DNA of 64,000 nucleotides from Tetrahymena elliotti 4EA. Its lineage: Eukaryota; Ciliophora; Oligohymenophorea; Hymenostomatida; Tetrahymenidae. A model generated the notes under the pieces. It worked only from the letters and a program-made list of their open reading frames with translations. It searched no databases and had not been told where the DNA came from. The stretch is taken from contig JH720386.1 of assembly GCA_000231825.2 (NCBI GenBank), positions 62,001 through 126,000 on the forward strand, in the 5' to 3' direction. The position numbers and the translations under genes are program-made. Shown in pieces: positions 27,701 through 40,085 of this stretch (position 1 is the first letter of the stretch; every line of letters starts with the position of its first letter).

Positions 27701-30700
27701 ATAGCAGGGTAAATGAAGAAAATCTATCTTCTTAAAGAATTAATAGCAGTAATAAGCATTATTTTGTTGATTAATAATTACCTAATGAATAAGATCTTTA
27801 TTTTTAGAATAATTAATAAAGTAATTGTTTCAGTAACTAAAGCCAAAAACTTGTTTAGGACTAAGATCAAAATTAGAACAGATAAATAAAGTTAATGTAA
27901 CAACAGTAAAATAATTATTCAGGTTTAACTATTCCTTCCAAATTAAATAACCCAGATTTAAACAGAATTCAAGATCGTCAATAATCATTGACAAATTAAT
28001 CTTCTCCTTTCAACAAATAAAATTAGCTTTAAAATGTTGCATTTCAAAAGTAATAGAATCCTTAGGGTTTAAATTAAGAATTAATGTCTAATGAACCAAA
28101 TATTTAAAATAGACAAATTTAATAAAACACTTATTGGGATAAGTAATAGCCTTTTGTAGAATAACCTTAAATTTAATAACAAAATTAATATCCAAATCAA
28201 TACTTAGAAAATAATAACTAAGGATTAAACAAAAATTAAAATTAATTAGATGTTTAAAAATAGAATTATCAATTTCCAGAAACAAAATAAACATATTTCT
28301 AAGAATAGGCTATAAATAAAATTTAATAAAGACCATAAGCTCAGATTTAAAATTAAGATAATTTAAATAATAATTAAATAAATAATCAGAATAAATAAAA
28401 TTTTGATAAAGAATAGTAATAAGGTAATTAAGAATAGGAATATCCTTAAAGAAATGAATAAATCTACAGCATACCTCATTAAATTTAAGAAAAATATTCA
28501 ATTTAAAATTAAAAACCTTAGAATCTATAAAGTTAAAACAATAACAAAGGAATACCATCAACTCCTTAATCTTCAAATAGGTTAAACAGATAAAATTAAT
28601 TTAATAATGTGTACTAACCTTCTACACCTAATGAATTCGAAAATATCAGCTATGGTTAGTATTAAAATCCAAATAAATTAAAAGAATAAAAAAATCTTAG
28701 TTAAGATTAATCATTAGATTAAAGTTAAAATAATCAAAATTCAATTTATCAACTATAAAATTAAAGTAATTAACCAAACTAACAAACCAAACCTTAGATT
28801 TAAAATAATTAACCACAATTTGAATAAGGAGACTAGCCTTAAATAAACTAAAAAAGGAATTCTTAAAATGTACATTAATAATTTGACAATAATCCAAATT
28901 AATAAAATTAGTTTTTAAATAAGCAATAATAACTAAATTAACCACCTTAAATGTTATATCCAAATAAGTAAGATATGAGCGCTGAAGATAATGATTCTAG
29001 ATAATAATAAAATTTATATAATTAGCCTAGATAAGATATTAATAAGGCATAGCATAAAAGCTAATTCTAACAATATTAACCATAAGAATATTCAAAGTAA
29101 GAAAAAAATTAAAGTGAGAAACTTTAAAACAGAAGGTCAAATCCTGATTACTTAGAATATAAAAATTAAAATGATCTCTAATAAGTCACAAAGAATCTAA
29201 GTAGAAATAATTCCCAGCAGAGTTAAAATAATCAATTTCAATAATTAGATGATTTAAATTAGGATCAAAATAGTTAATTTAGCAATTATCCATAGAAATT
29301 TTAAGATTAAATTTAATAGTTAGTTTAGAATCCACAATAATAGGTTCCTTACAAATAAAAATCACTGGATGCATATTGGCAAAACTTGAATAATTAGCCT
29401 GTTTAAAATTAAATGATAGACTAAACAATTTAGTAAGTTAGACCAAAAATTAATTCATAATAAGGACAATTTATAAATGAATCAATTCAGAATCCTAAAA
29501 ATAACTCTGATTTGTTTAGCTAATAAATAATAAATTAACCATAAAAAGGTTTAAAAGATTTAAGTAAAAATAGTAATCAATAATAAAGATAATAATAGAA
29601 TCATCAACCATAATTTGTTAATTAATAGCCTAATAACTAGTAGAGTAACTATCCATAAAAACTTTCAAATTAAATTTAACAATTAGCATAATAACCTGAG
29701 GTATAGAATCTTTCCAATTAAAATTTAAAGAGAGAAATGGTAAGTAATAACTCAGATTAAGGTTATAATAATTTAAATAAGTCTGTGAACTAATAATCAA
29801 CCATTATCTAATATCCTTAGTTGAATCAATCAAATGATTAAATTTTAGATTTTTAAGGTGTCAATTTAGGATAACATTAAATCTAAAATAAAATTTTAGA
29901 ACAAAAGCCAAACTAAAATTAAATTTCACAATAAAAATTCAGATAGGAATTGCCAAACAATAATTAATTGTAAGGATAATTTTCAAGAAATCCTTCTTAA
30001 GAAATGATTAAAAATGCAAATTTAAATAATTCCAAATAAAATATCAATCCATAATAAAGTAGTAATCATCCCTAAAATAAATATTAGTAAACATATTATC
30101 CTGAGTAAGTTCTAGATGAAGATTGTCCAGCAAATTATTAAAGATAGTTATAAAATTTTAATTAAGAAATTCCTACTTAATAGCAATAATTTAATTAAAA
30201 TGAAGGTAACAAATTAAACTTAATTAATAAGTAAAAGAGGCCATCTATTTAGCAACAAAATTCACAGATAAATCAAAATTTACCAAATAGATTTGATAAT
30301 AATTAGTATTCTTAATACCCAGATAATTTATAATATTAAGATCAGTTTACAGATTACGATTAACAATTTTAATAATAATAATAATAAAATAAATAATTTT
30401 ATCCTAATGATCCTTACAACAACAAAAGTAATTTGAACAAAATTTAATAGAATTTTATTGATCCGAAAAAGAATATTTCTGATAAAAATTATGATAATTA
30501 CAATGAGAGAGAATAACATAATATTGAAGGAAAATAGTAACCATAATCATAACAATAAAAGTATTCAAATATAAATGCTGCAAAATCATAATAACCTTTT
30601 AAACAATAAATACCTTCAGGCTAAGAAGAATTTATTTATCCTTAAAATGATTAGTTAGATCACTATGATAATAAATAATAAATTAAACATTTTTTGTCCT

Positions 30701-31572
30701 CACTAGATGAAACAAGTTAAAATAGCCCTAATAGAAATAAATAAATTGATAGAGATATCATCAACCAAGGATAACAATAAAATCCAATTTAAAATAGAAG
30801 TATGAACAACTAAGTTACTTAAATTCTTCCCCCAAAGAACGATTATCAGAACCAATAAAATAATTTATAATTTACACCTCAATAAAAATATTTGAATCAA
30901 AATTTAGGGATAAATGATTTACCAAATAATTAATAGCAATCCTTTGATAATTAAGAATATTCAAAAACGCAGTAACAACCTTAATAAGATATAGGAAGCA
31001 ATCTTAATAAAATTCAAAGGTTGTCTAATTCTTCTTAATTGCAAAACAGAACCCAATAAAAAATCTAAGCATTGTCTCCCTAGACATATTATCTCTAAGA
31101 TTCACCTTAAAACTAGTTTTAAGATTAGATTTAAGATATGATGAATTAGTATCCTTACCAGGATATTATTTCAGGTAAGGACAATAGATAAGTGTATAAC
31201 TCTAATAATCAGTAAAAATAAAGCAAATCTATAATTAATTCATAAATTAATGCTTAATTAAAAGATTAAGGTTAGTTGACAAGAAATTCATAAATAAGCA
31301 ATCCTGATAATTAAAATCCTAGTAAGATTTAAAACACTCATAGTCAATAAAATCTTTCAAAAGCTCCTTAAACATCAAATGATAATTTCTTTAACTAATA
31401 ATAACAAAATCCAACAAGAGTACCTCTTTCATAAAGAGAAAAATTGGATCCTCAAACTCTAGAGGATCTAAGTGATATTCAACAATTCTTAGAATCCAGA
31501 AGAAGAGATAGACCAAAACCAAAATCTAAATTAAATGTTTAAATACTAGAAGACGATCCATTTTCATAATGA
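15718..31572 (+). CDS. Giant (~5,210 aa) Gln/Asn-rich protein with N-terminal helical repeats
   Basis: I do not recognise a family. Proposed exons are 15718-15729, 15804-16821, 16910-18599 and 18660-31572; the lengths sum to 5,211 codons. The last exon (~12.9 kb) kept one frame at every point I read, to DPFSQ and TGA. Residues 1 to ~900 are Lys/Ile-rich and helical, with recurring short motifs of the type AF-K-IK (TAFGKIK, TAFSKIK, SFNQIK, SFKKLK) spaced tens of residues apart. A probable coiled coil follows (HEIVKKVNEENQ to QLQTVLKDAF). From about residue 1,000 the protein is dominated by Gln, Asn and Ser, written mainly with TAA/TAG/CAA and AAT, with scattered aromatic and acidic residues. 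Short TP-containing motifs recur at 20.17-21.12 kb, and a 44-residue module occurs twice (24415 and 26278). A structural or condensate-forming role is inference. The 60-nt intron at 18600-18659 is in phase and could be coding. The tubulin-like gene is divergent upstream. Confidence 0.82.
16910..18660 (+). repeat. Degenerate helical AF-x-KIK-type repeats in the giant protein
   Basis: Within the N-terminal helical region, short motifs recur: RAFYAWL, KAFINQM, QAFSKIV, TAFGKIK, TAFSKIK, SFNQIK, SFKKLK and YSFNEI. Each has Ala/Ser-Phe followed by Ile, Leu or Trp at about three residues. The layout recalls Sfi1-type centrin-binding repeats, but the Trp is usually absent, so the assignment is weak. 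Confidence 0.4.
20170..21130 (+). repeat. Alternating TP-motif repeats in the giant protein
   Basis: Two short motifs alternate inside the Gln/Asn-rich region. Motif A occurs as TPLSLIGINDNSM (from about 20185), TPVSLVGYSM (20431) and TPVSLRGQF (20959). Motif B occurs as YLTPSQIKQLM (20296), VMTPQQIKQIF (20545), HFTPSQIKGWL (20758) and FLTPQQIMQIM (21088). Motif conservation stands out against fast-changing Gln/Asn spacers. Confidence 0.75.
24415..24546 (+). repeat. 44-residue module, copy 1, in the giant protein
   Basis: Starts PKIDLSQSPIQNQQNK and ends SFLPDNQ. It aligns without gaps to the segment at 26278-26409: 25 of 44 residues identical by my count. Confidence 0.8.
26278..26409 (+). 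repeat. 44-residue module, copy 2, in the giant protein
   Basis: Starts PILDLNLSPIQNLQNK and ends SFLPENQ. It has the same length (132 nt) and reading frame as copy 1, 1,863 nt away. Conserved positions include SPIQN-QNK, ITP/VTP and SFLP-NQ. Confidence 0.8.
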
Positions 31573-32025
31573 AAAATTATTTGAAAAACTAAATTCTTCT
31601 TTAAATTTTTTATTTTGATCTAAAATTTAATTTATAAATATGCTAAAAATATCATTTTATTCTTTCTGTAGTAAAAAACAATCAAGAATTTTAATTTAAA
31701 TCTTCAAAAAGAAATCTGTTAATTTAAATCAACTTTAAAGATTTGATTGAATTAAGTTGTACACAGGAAAAGAAAAAAAATATTTATTTTCCAAATAGCT
31801 TAATTTTACAGAATTTTTTATTGTTTTAATTTTTAAAAATATTCAAGTAAATAAAAGTTTCTTTGATGAATTTGACTTAAATAAATTTAAAAAAGTTCAA
31901 AAAGTCTAAATGGTATTTTTTCATGTTATTATTACAAAATAATTTATTCAATAAAAATTTGTAAATTACTTATTATTGTAAATAAATTTATCAAAAATTT
32001 AAAGCTCTTGATATAAAAAATAAAT
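31573..32025. other. Convergent 3' intergenic region
   Basis: Four hundred and fifty-three bases between the stop of the giant gene (+) and the stop of the GAF gene (-). AT-rich; shared 3' UTR/termination DNA with no distinct element seen. Confidence 0.55.
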
Positions 32026-35000
32026 TCACACTATAATCTATTATTAATTAATTAATTCATCTTATATTACTTCAGTTAATCTATCTGTTTCTAATTTATT
32101 TAGTAGGTTAATTTGCAGAGATTGTTCAGAGTTGTAAATACTATTATTTGAAGGCTAAAGAAATTTTTTTAATTATGAGCCAATAATTTCACAAAATAGT
32201 TTAAGATGAGTATCAAATTTAACTATATTTTTTACAGGAGATCCAATATTGTGTATTCCACTTTGATTAATTACTTAAATTATTCCAAGAATTGTATTTT
32301 TTTTCTTCGGCTTATCCCAAATTATATACATACAAAGAGGCATACTTGTATTTATATCAACTAATTGATTGAAGTTAGTATGATTATAAGCATTATCTAT
32401 TGTCAAATCTTATTTAAGTGAAAGGCAATGCCCTATTAAACCACAATTTAATTCGAATTCTTCTTTTTCATCTAAAAAGGAAAATTTAATATAATTTTTG
32501 AAAAAAAATAAAATAATGAAATACTTTAGTAGTTTATTGTAAACAACTTCTATTTCTCTTAATCAACTAAGAATATTTTAAATTCTCCAACATCCAAATA
32601 AGATTAAATCATATTTCTAGATTTGCAAATAAGAGTTTCTAAATTGGAGCAGTTTCCTAATTTTATAGAGAGGTGAAGTAGGTTTTTAATCATACTTTAA
32701 TTTTTTTATTTTTAGTCATGGTTAATTGAGGTACGAAGCACATTCATAGCATGATAAGCCATAATTTAAAGGCATCCTTCATCGTCTTTTGTAAAGAATC
32801 CATCATTTTTATTTATGGCTTGCATTACTCCTAATTAGATATAAATATTTTTTTTAATTCATCTTCTTTCTTTAATAAATTTTACCAACTAAATTTCCTT
32901 TATCAGAATCAATAACAGGCACACAAAGAACAGATTTTGTGAGATAATTGTTCTTTTTATCGATTTCTGGATTAAATCTACTATCTTTATGAGCATCCAA
33001 AATATTTAGTGGTTTCATAGTATTAGCAACAAACCCTACTAATCCCTAACCAAAAGGAACTTTAATTACTCCTGAATCTTTTGCTATTTTAGTCCAGAGC
33101 TCTGATGTTTATGGATTGACTAAGAAAACGGAAGCTCGGTCACACTCTAATACGTTGCAACACTCTTTAACAATAATTTAAAAAGCTTCATTAATCTCCA
33201 CAGAAAGGTGGATTTTAATAATTGCATTAATTAGATTTTTTAATTTATTAGTGAGATGGAAGAATAAGTCAGAAGACTCTAAAGTATGAAGTAAGCAGTC
33301 ATAAAATTGCCCAAAAGTATTTTTTGATAAATTTAGAATAGTTTTCTTTAGATTTCTTTCATCATTTAACATTTATCTTATGTATTAAATAGATTTGTTC
33401 TCATTATAAATCTTCAAATTATCAGATGGTTCTAATATTTTATTATTTATTTAATTTTTAATTGGTTGGTTTTTTTATAATCATTTTTTGATGAATTTAT
33501 TGATTGAGTTTTTAGGAAAAAAAATTATGTATTTTACATTTTACTTGTTTAAAATCATCATTAATTTGAATATTTTTTAAAGACTTTTAAAGCTTGGATA
33601 AATTTAAAAAAGAATTTTACTTGATTTTAGCTCAAGAAGTTAAGTTATGAATGCGAAATCTGTTGAGTGAGATACAAAGTTAGCTTTCATTTCTGATTTT
33701 TTTAGTTAAAAATTTGATGAAGTGACATTAATAACATCATCAAATTAATCAAATATTGTTTTGTTGCTATTAACACCATGAGGAGTTTCATTCAAAAAAG
33801 ATTGATTGAACTACTATGATTAGGTATCAGCATCATCTTGTAGAGGGTATTCTGAAATTTTTTTGAAAGTTTCACTCAAATTGTTTATTACTTTATTAGT
33901 TTTAGGTTTAACTGCTAAAAAATTTTAATTCTACCCTTCGTTGTTTTGTGTATTTGTTGGAAAAAATTTATTTGTATCTTTTTTAAGCTTAGAAGAAGAA
34001 TGTATGGGACTTTTTACTACAATCTTCCTTTCATTAAAATTGATTGTCCTATGTGCATTATTACTTTTTTAATTGACAATCTGCAATTTTGGAGGAGTTT
34101 TTTCCTTTGCTATAGTATTATCACTTTTGTCATCTGTGTTTATATTATTTCCAAAATTGTTTTCACTTAAGCTTTTTTCCTTATTATTATTCTCTAATGT
34201 TGCTGGCTATTCTGAAGTGTTTGTGTTTTTTTATATCAAACCATTTTTCATTTTGTATGGGACTTAACTATATTACTCGTTACTTACTCTTGGAGGTTTA
34301 AAAATAAATGTTAATTTTTGTTTTGAAGATCTCCTTTGGTAAAGCTCAACTCTCTATGGAAATTCCACAGAGGCATCTTAATTTTGCTTTTCAAGAGGTA
34401 TCATTGATTGAGAAACTTACAATTAAGTATTGAGATTTTCAGATTCTTCTATTTTTTTTATTATTTTTAAAAATGTTGGAAAATTTAGAAAAAAGTAGAT
34501 CAGTAAAAACTCTCATTTTTTAAAATTGCATCTTAAATTTAAAAAAAGAGATGTTGAAATAGATTATCTAATCTATCGAAGAAAAATGATTTTACTTGCT
34601 TATGTTGATACCTAAGGAATTAGGCTTAATTTTGGCGATTTTTAGATATTATCATTAAGTAGAACCTTTTATTTTTTAAAAAGTAAATGTGACTCTGAGG
34701 TAGAGATTCCTTTATTGCTATTTTGTTATTCTAGCTAGTGGATTTAATGTTTTAATTTGATATTTTCTAAAACTAACATTTTATAAATCTAATCTTTTTG
34801 CTTAAGAGATATTTCATAATACTCATTCATCATCTTCAAATGCTTAATTTGTTTCTCCTGCAATTTAATTGTTTCTGATGCACTTTTTTAGAAGCTAGTA
34901 TGATTATTTGAATTAGTCTACTAGGTGTGAAAACCACTTTTAGACTAACCAAATACCTCTTCATAATTATTTTAAATCTATGAGTTATTATATTTATCTT

Positions 35001-35286
35001 CTTCATCAAACCTATTATCGTTAGAGTTGTAAATCATTTATGAAGATGTTGTTGTATTTATATGATTCACATTAGGTAGTAGACTATTAAGTTTTGTTTA
35101 CCTAAAATCATCTGCTTCTTTCCTTTTTTAATTCTGCTTCTCCTAGGGTGAGAAGCAGTTAAGGATAGGAGATTTATAAGAACAAATCAGATCATTAAAT
35201 TTCTTCTACTATTTATTCATATTAGTTTGTGTTGGCTAGAGCTATTTTTGACTATGACTTTTTGAAATCCTCCTATTTTCAATCAT
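32026..35286 (-). CDS. Tandem-GAF protein with cyclic-nucleotide-binding signature
   Basis: About 938 residues. Exons on the minus strand are 35286-34596, 34448-33621, 33431-32886, 32830-32525 and 32471-32026; all joins are in phase. The N-terminal half is Ser/Asn/Gln-rich, with a coiled-coil stretch around residues 165-215 (LQEKQIKHLKMM). The C-terminal half holds two GAF domains. GAF1 (about 555-710) matches the phosphodiesterase type: CDRASVFLV, PFGQGLVGFVA, the DAHKDSRFNPE-D motif, LCVPV and QAINKNDGFFTKDDE. The last fits the NKXnFX3DE signature of cGMP/cAMP-binding GAF domains exactly. GAF2 (about 730-895) is more divergent (VGEFKIFLVD, CGLIGHCLS, IIQVINQSG) and lacks that signature. No phosphodiesterase, cyclase or kinase domain follows, so the protein would sense a nucleotide and signal through a partner; that role is inferred. 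Confidence 0.85.
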
Positions 35287-36570
35287 AGATAAATTAATTA
35301 ATTAGTTAGTTAATTTTTCAAATAATTATTCTTAATCAGTGTTGGTTTTTTTTCTTTTTTATAGATTTTAATAAAAAATTTGGAAAAAAACATTCCTATT
35401 ACCTTTCTTCAAGAAATAATAAAAATTTAGATAATGTTAATGCAACAAATAAATAAATTGCTCAATTAATGGTAAGTGTATTATTTTTTATTTATTTAAG
35501 AGAAACCATTATAAAGTTTAATTACATTCTAATTCATTTCTAAATAGAAACGCATATTTTTTATTTACTAAAGGAAATAAACATTTCTTTGCAAATAAAT
35601 TTTTAATAAAATATTATGCCTAAAACTAAACTAAAATTTAAATTTGGTTGAAAAATCTACATCTGAATAAGTTTTAAAAAACTGAAGTATGATTCTTTTA
35701 TTTCTTCTTAGTTTTTTTATTTCATTTTTTTAGATTAAAAAAAAAAATACTAAAAAATCAAGCCATCAAAGTTGATCAAAGTTGGAAGAAAAAAAATGAA
35801 CATCTGGCTGGTGTTTTAATTTTAGGGAGTTATGAAGTAAATACAGAATTTACATAAGTTAATTTTGAACTATTTGGAAACAAATTTTTTTTAGGTAATT
35901 ATGAAATGAACTAATCAAACAATTAATTTTTTAAAGTAATATTTAAGTGGCGTTACACCTTTAAATTATAACCATCCGTTTACATCCAAATATTTGATCA
36001 TTAATATCAAATGTAGAAATTCAGCCTTTTCTTAATTTGGTGATGTATTATGAAAAAATAAAATAAAATTTGTTGAAATAATTCTATTTTTTCCTTCTCA
36101 AATATGTCAAAAATTTTTATTAGGATTAAGATTTAATGCCTCTCTCCTTTCTTTATGTATAAGCAATTAAAAAAATAATATTTTAAATACTAATATGCAA
36201 AATAATCCATTTATAACAAAAAAATTTTATTAGCTAATTAATAATAAAATAATTATGAAAATAACCTAAAATAATTATTCTGATATTCTTAGCTTTATTT
36301 AATTGAATATATTTTTATTCAATATTATTTTCTATTAAAGAAAAAATGAAATTATTAAAATTAATTAAAAATTATGGATCTAATTAAAAGTATGAAATCT
36401 TTGTTTTTGAAATAAATAAAAAAAGTTAATTGAAAATTTTTTTTTATCAAGTGAGGACAATATTTTAATTCTTTTAAGAATTATTTAAGTATAAAAAATA
36501 TTAGTTAATTCTAATATAAAATTTCAAATAATAAAAAATCTAAATTGGTATTTTGAATTAAAAGAAGATA
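35287..36570. other. Intergenic region between two minus-strand genes
   Basis: About 1.3 kb holding the promoter of the GAF gene and the 3' end of the membrane-protein gene. AT-rich; nothing specific was seen. Confidence 0.55.
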
Positions 36571-39500
36571 TCAATTGTTGTTATCAAGCTATTAAAATAT
36601 ATTTTAGAATTAGCTAGAATCAACTCTAACTCCTTTTGTTTTTTTGGTTTTACGCTTAGTCTTATTATTATTTTCAATTGATGATTCTGTTCTTTCCGTT
36701 TTTTGTGTTTAAACACCTTGTTTCTGAGATTCCTTGGCATCTTTACCTAGTGGATTTATTACTATTGTCCTAGAGCTGGTTTGTAATTCAACTCCAACTT
36801 CTTAAAATACATTAGAGTTGTTTCTGTGTCTTTTTCTACCATGATACTAGATATTAGTTTGGGATACTGCTTGACCATTAACTTAATCAGAGTATCTTAC
36901 TTGCATTTGTTAAGCAGATTATGTTTTGGTTTTTCTTAAATTAGCATATTCATCTGTTTTATTTTTAACCTCTTATTAAGGTTAAACTATGTTTATTTCT
37001 TCAAATCCTTAAATAGATTTCCTTGAGATAGCAGAAACTTATGAAACATAAGTATTATTTCTTTTTCTTCTATTATGCCTCATGTGCTTATCATCGATAT
37101 TTACTTTGTTTCTTAGTTGTATTCCATCTTCTTCTTTAGATTCGTTTAGGTTAGGTTATGAAGTTTTGTTATCGTGGCTCTAATCTTATATTTAATTTCC
37201 AACTTCACTTTAATTAGGTGTTTGCTTTTTTAAAATAGTTGGTTTTTTAAGAATAGGCTAAATATGCTATTCATCATTTGTTAAACTTTTAGAGAAGACC
37301 ACTATGCTTGTCTATCTAGGAATATCTCTGGATATATTATCCTAGAATTGAGATTTGATTGTTTAAATATCATTTATTTAGCTACCACTTTTATTAAATT
37401 TTTCTTCATCTCCTATCTGTCTATTGCTAGAGCTTAAAATTTCAATAAAATTGCTGCTTTTACTACTTTATCGTCTTCTGCGATGATGATTGTCATCAAC
37501 TGCAAAACTAATACCCTGTTATGGGCTTCCTTTTTTTTTATTTTCATTTTAATCTTTCCCTAATAACTTCTTTTATTCTTCAGCAGCTTTTTCTATTTTT
37601 TACTTAAACACCTCTTCTACATCATTTATTTGCTTTATAAACCAAAATCTTGCATAACGAGCTATTTCATATCCTATAAATACATAATGCATAGTTATTA
37701 GTAACAAAATCTAAGAAATCATGAACCACCCAAGTTTAACTCTACTTTCTTCATCTTTACCCTCATCCTTACCAAAATTTTGAATCATAGCTTGAATAAT
37801 TACAAGCTATAACTCACTTACAAAAACTTTAAAATTATTCCTTTGTTAAACATATGGTTTGTAAATAAAAACCAAGAACATAATACAGCAGTTGCAGATG
37901 TTAAACAGTTCATATTGAACATAAACCATACTACTTAAGAAAGTAGAAATAAATATGAAGATGAGCCTTCTAAATATCAATAACACATTAAAGCATGTTT
38001 AGAAATAGAAAGAATCTTTTTTAAGTGATTACCACAGAACTCCAAATTTAGTTTCAAATCTAGGATCACCTTTTAATATCTTTTATTTGTTATTATATAT
38101 GAGCCTAACCAAAAAGAATAACTGTATAAATATCAATATGATTGACACTAAACAAAGGAAAAAACTGAAGTAGCAAACTGGATGATCAAATTTCAAATCA
38201 AAAAACTATAAAAAGATAGCAAAAAGCAAGTGCATAAAGCAGAGTAGAGAATATTCAAGAAACAGGTTCCATTCAAATACATTCTATATGATACTTTTCA
38301 TAACTGTTTATACCCTGTTTGCTTTGATATACTTCTAAAGAGAAATGATTTTAACTATAATATAAATAATCAAAAATATAAAAAATAGAGTGTATAAATA
38401 TCCTGCATTCTTTAGAAATAAAGAATCAGTTTTGAATTGATAGACATACCCATACATGATATTTTCATCAAATGCTAATTTAAACATATTTGGTAAAAAG
38501 TCAAAATTATACACTTAGAAACTTTTGAAAAACTAAACTATATTGTAGGGCATTCTAATTTAGCTGAGAGAGTAATAATAAATCATTTAATGCACATAGT
38601 AAGTGTAAGCTACAACTTCAAACTATTTGTAAATTATTAAAGGAATAAGGCTGAGAGTAAGAATTATTCCAAGAATCCAAACAGCAAAAGCTATATTTTA
38701 ACTACTACTTATAGTAGAAGAAGAATAGTAAAAGTAAGTTGGCAGTAATACAGAAGCATTATAAACACCAATAATAGTATCTTAAGTTGCAACTGATCTA
38801 ACATTTTCAGGATGAATAAAAGTCAAATTAAAATAATCATCTCTTATCGTTGTCTAGAGATTTAAATAAAAAACATAAGAAGTAGAGTTCACCATTTCCA
38901 CTTTGGTTTAATATCCTGATGGATCTTTTTCCCAAATAGAATAGTTAGTATTAGTAGCAAAAGTTCCTGAAGAAAATTTAAATGGCTAATCAAAACTTAA
39001 AACTACTTAAAACCTTTAGCTATCTGGTAAATCTTAATAATCAAAAGCCTTTAAATTAAAATTCAAGGCTTACATATTTATACAACTTCCACTTACACAA
39101 TTAGCAGCTTTCATAATAAAACTTTGTAAGCTCCACTAACCATTACCTATTACTGTTGTATCTATTACGATTTCCACTATGTTTGTTACATGAGGAACTG
39201 AAAAAGTCAAAGTAACTTGTGTATCTTACTAAATGGGAAGACTACCTTTCATCCCACAATAATCAATATTGCTAGGTTCTTTTTCATTTTATTAAAGTTT
39301 AATTTAATTTTAATATAGACTTAAAAGAATTATTCATTTTATTTAAAAGTTAAATTATGATTGTCTAAAAAGATTTTTTTTCAAATTAGAAAATGTATAT
39401 TAAATTTTGAATTAAGAAATTTTATTTTTGTTATCAATATCCATTAATACTTCTAAGGAGTAATCATAATAAATAATTAATGTGAATTTAGTAATTATAG

Positions 39501-40085
39501 TATCATTCAAAAACAATAGTTTTGCTGGATATAAACAAAGTTTTTATTTTTCAAAAAAAAGAACCACTCAAAAACTTTATTTATTTTATCAATGATTTGT
39601 TAAAAAATAATTGAAATTTACCAACAAAAGTCCAGGTTGAAACTTTAATTTCATCAATATAAACATTAAATTATTCTCCAATATTCCATCTATCAATCTA
39701 TATTAGTTTTACTTCAAAAAATAGCTCTGAATGCTTTTATAAAATCTCAATCTTTCTTTTAATTAATGCTTATTTATCAAAAGGGCCCAATAGATATAAA
39801 ACATCTAATGGATTATTTTGACAAATATTTATGCAATTCATAAAAGAAACAGGAGATTAAGATATTTTATCAAATTTAACCCAAAGCTAGTTATTATATG
39901 TAGAGCTCATTGAGAGAGCACAATCAGTATAATATTAATCTTCTATTATAACATTTTACCCTACAGATTTAAATAAAAAGTATGTGTTACTCACAAATAA
40001 ATATTTTATTAAAGAGTTTAAAGTTACCATTAGCAAATGAAGTGAAAAAGAAATAAGTAACAAAAAGAATAAAATTTATCCTCAT
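36571..40085 (-). CDS. Signal-peptide-bearing multipass membrane protein with long polar tail
   Basis: About 1,034 residues; exons 40085-40028, 39960-39622 and 39278-36571 join in phase. The protein opens with a signal peptide (MRINFILFVTYFFFTSFANG). A ~300-residue extracytoplasmic region follows, with several Cys and a beta-rich look (DRWNIGEQFNVYID, TVIGNGQWSLQSF). It then has about seven to eight hydrophobic segments, including IAFAVWILGIILTLSLI, YLYTLFFIFLIIYIIV, FLEYSLLCFMHLLFAIF, FSFFLCLVSIILIFIQ and MISQILLLITMHYVF. The last ~320 residues are cytoplasmic, charged and Gln/Asn/Lys-rich, with basic runs (HHRRRRQ, HNRRKRN, KTKRKTKKTK). The layout resembles the many ciliate 'transmembrane proteins' with TRP-like or receptor-like topology, but I see no diagnostic pore or family motif. 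It is divergent from the MORN gene. Confidence 0.8.

Noticed and set aside
22064..28963. Minus-strand reading frames opposite the giant gene rich in Phe, Ile, Leu and Tyr
   Set aside because: They are the complement of Gln/Asn/Lys-rich coding sequence (TTA/ATT for TAA/AAT) and look like membrane proteins only for that reason.
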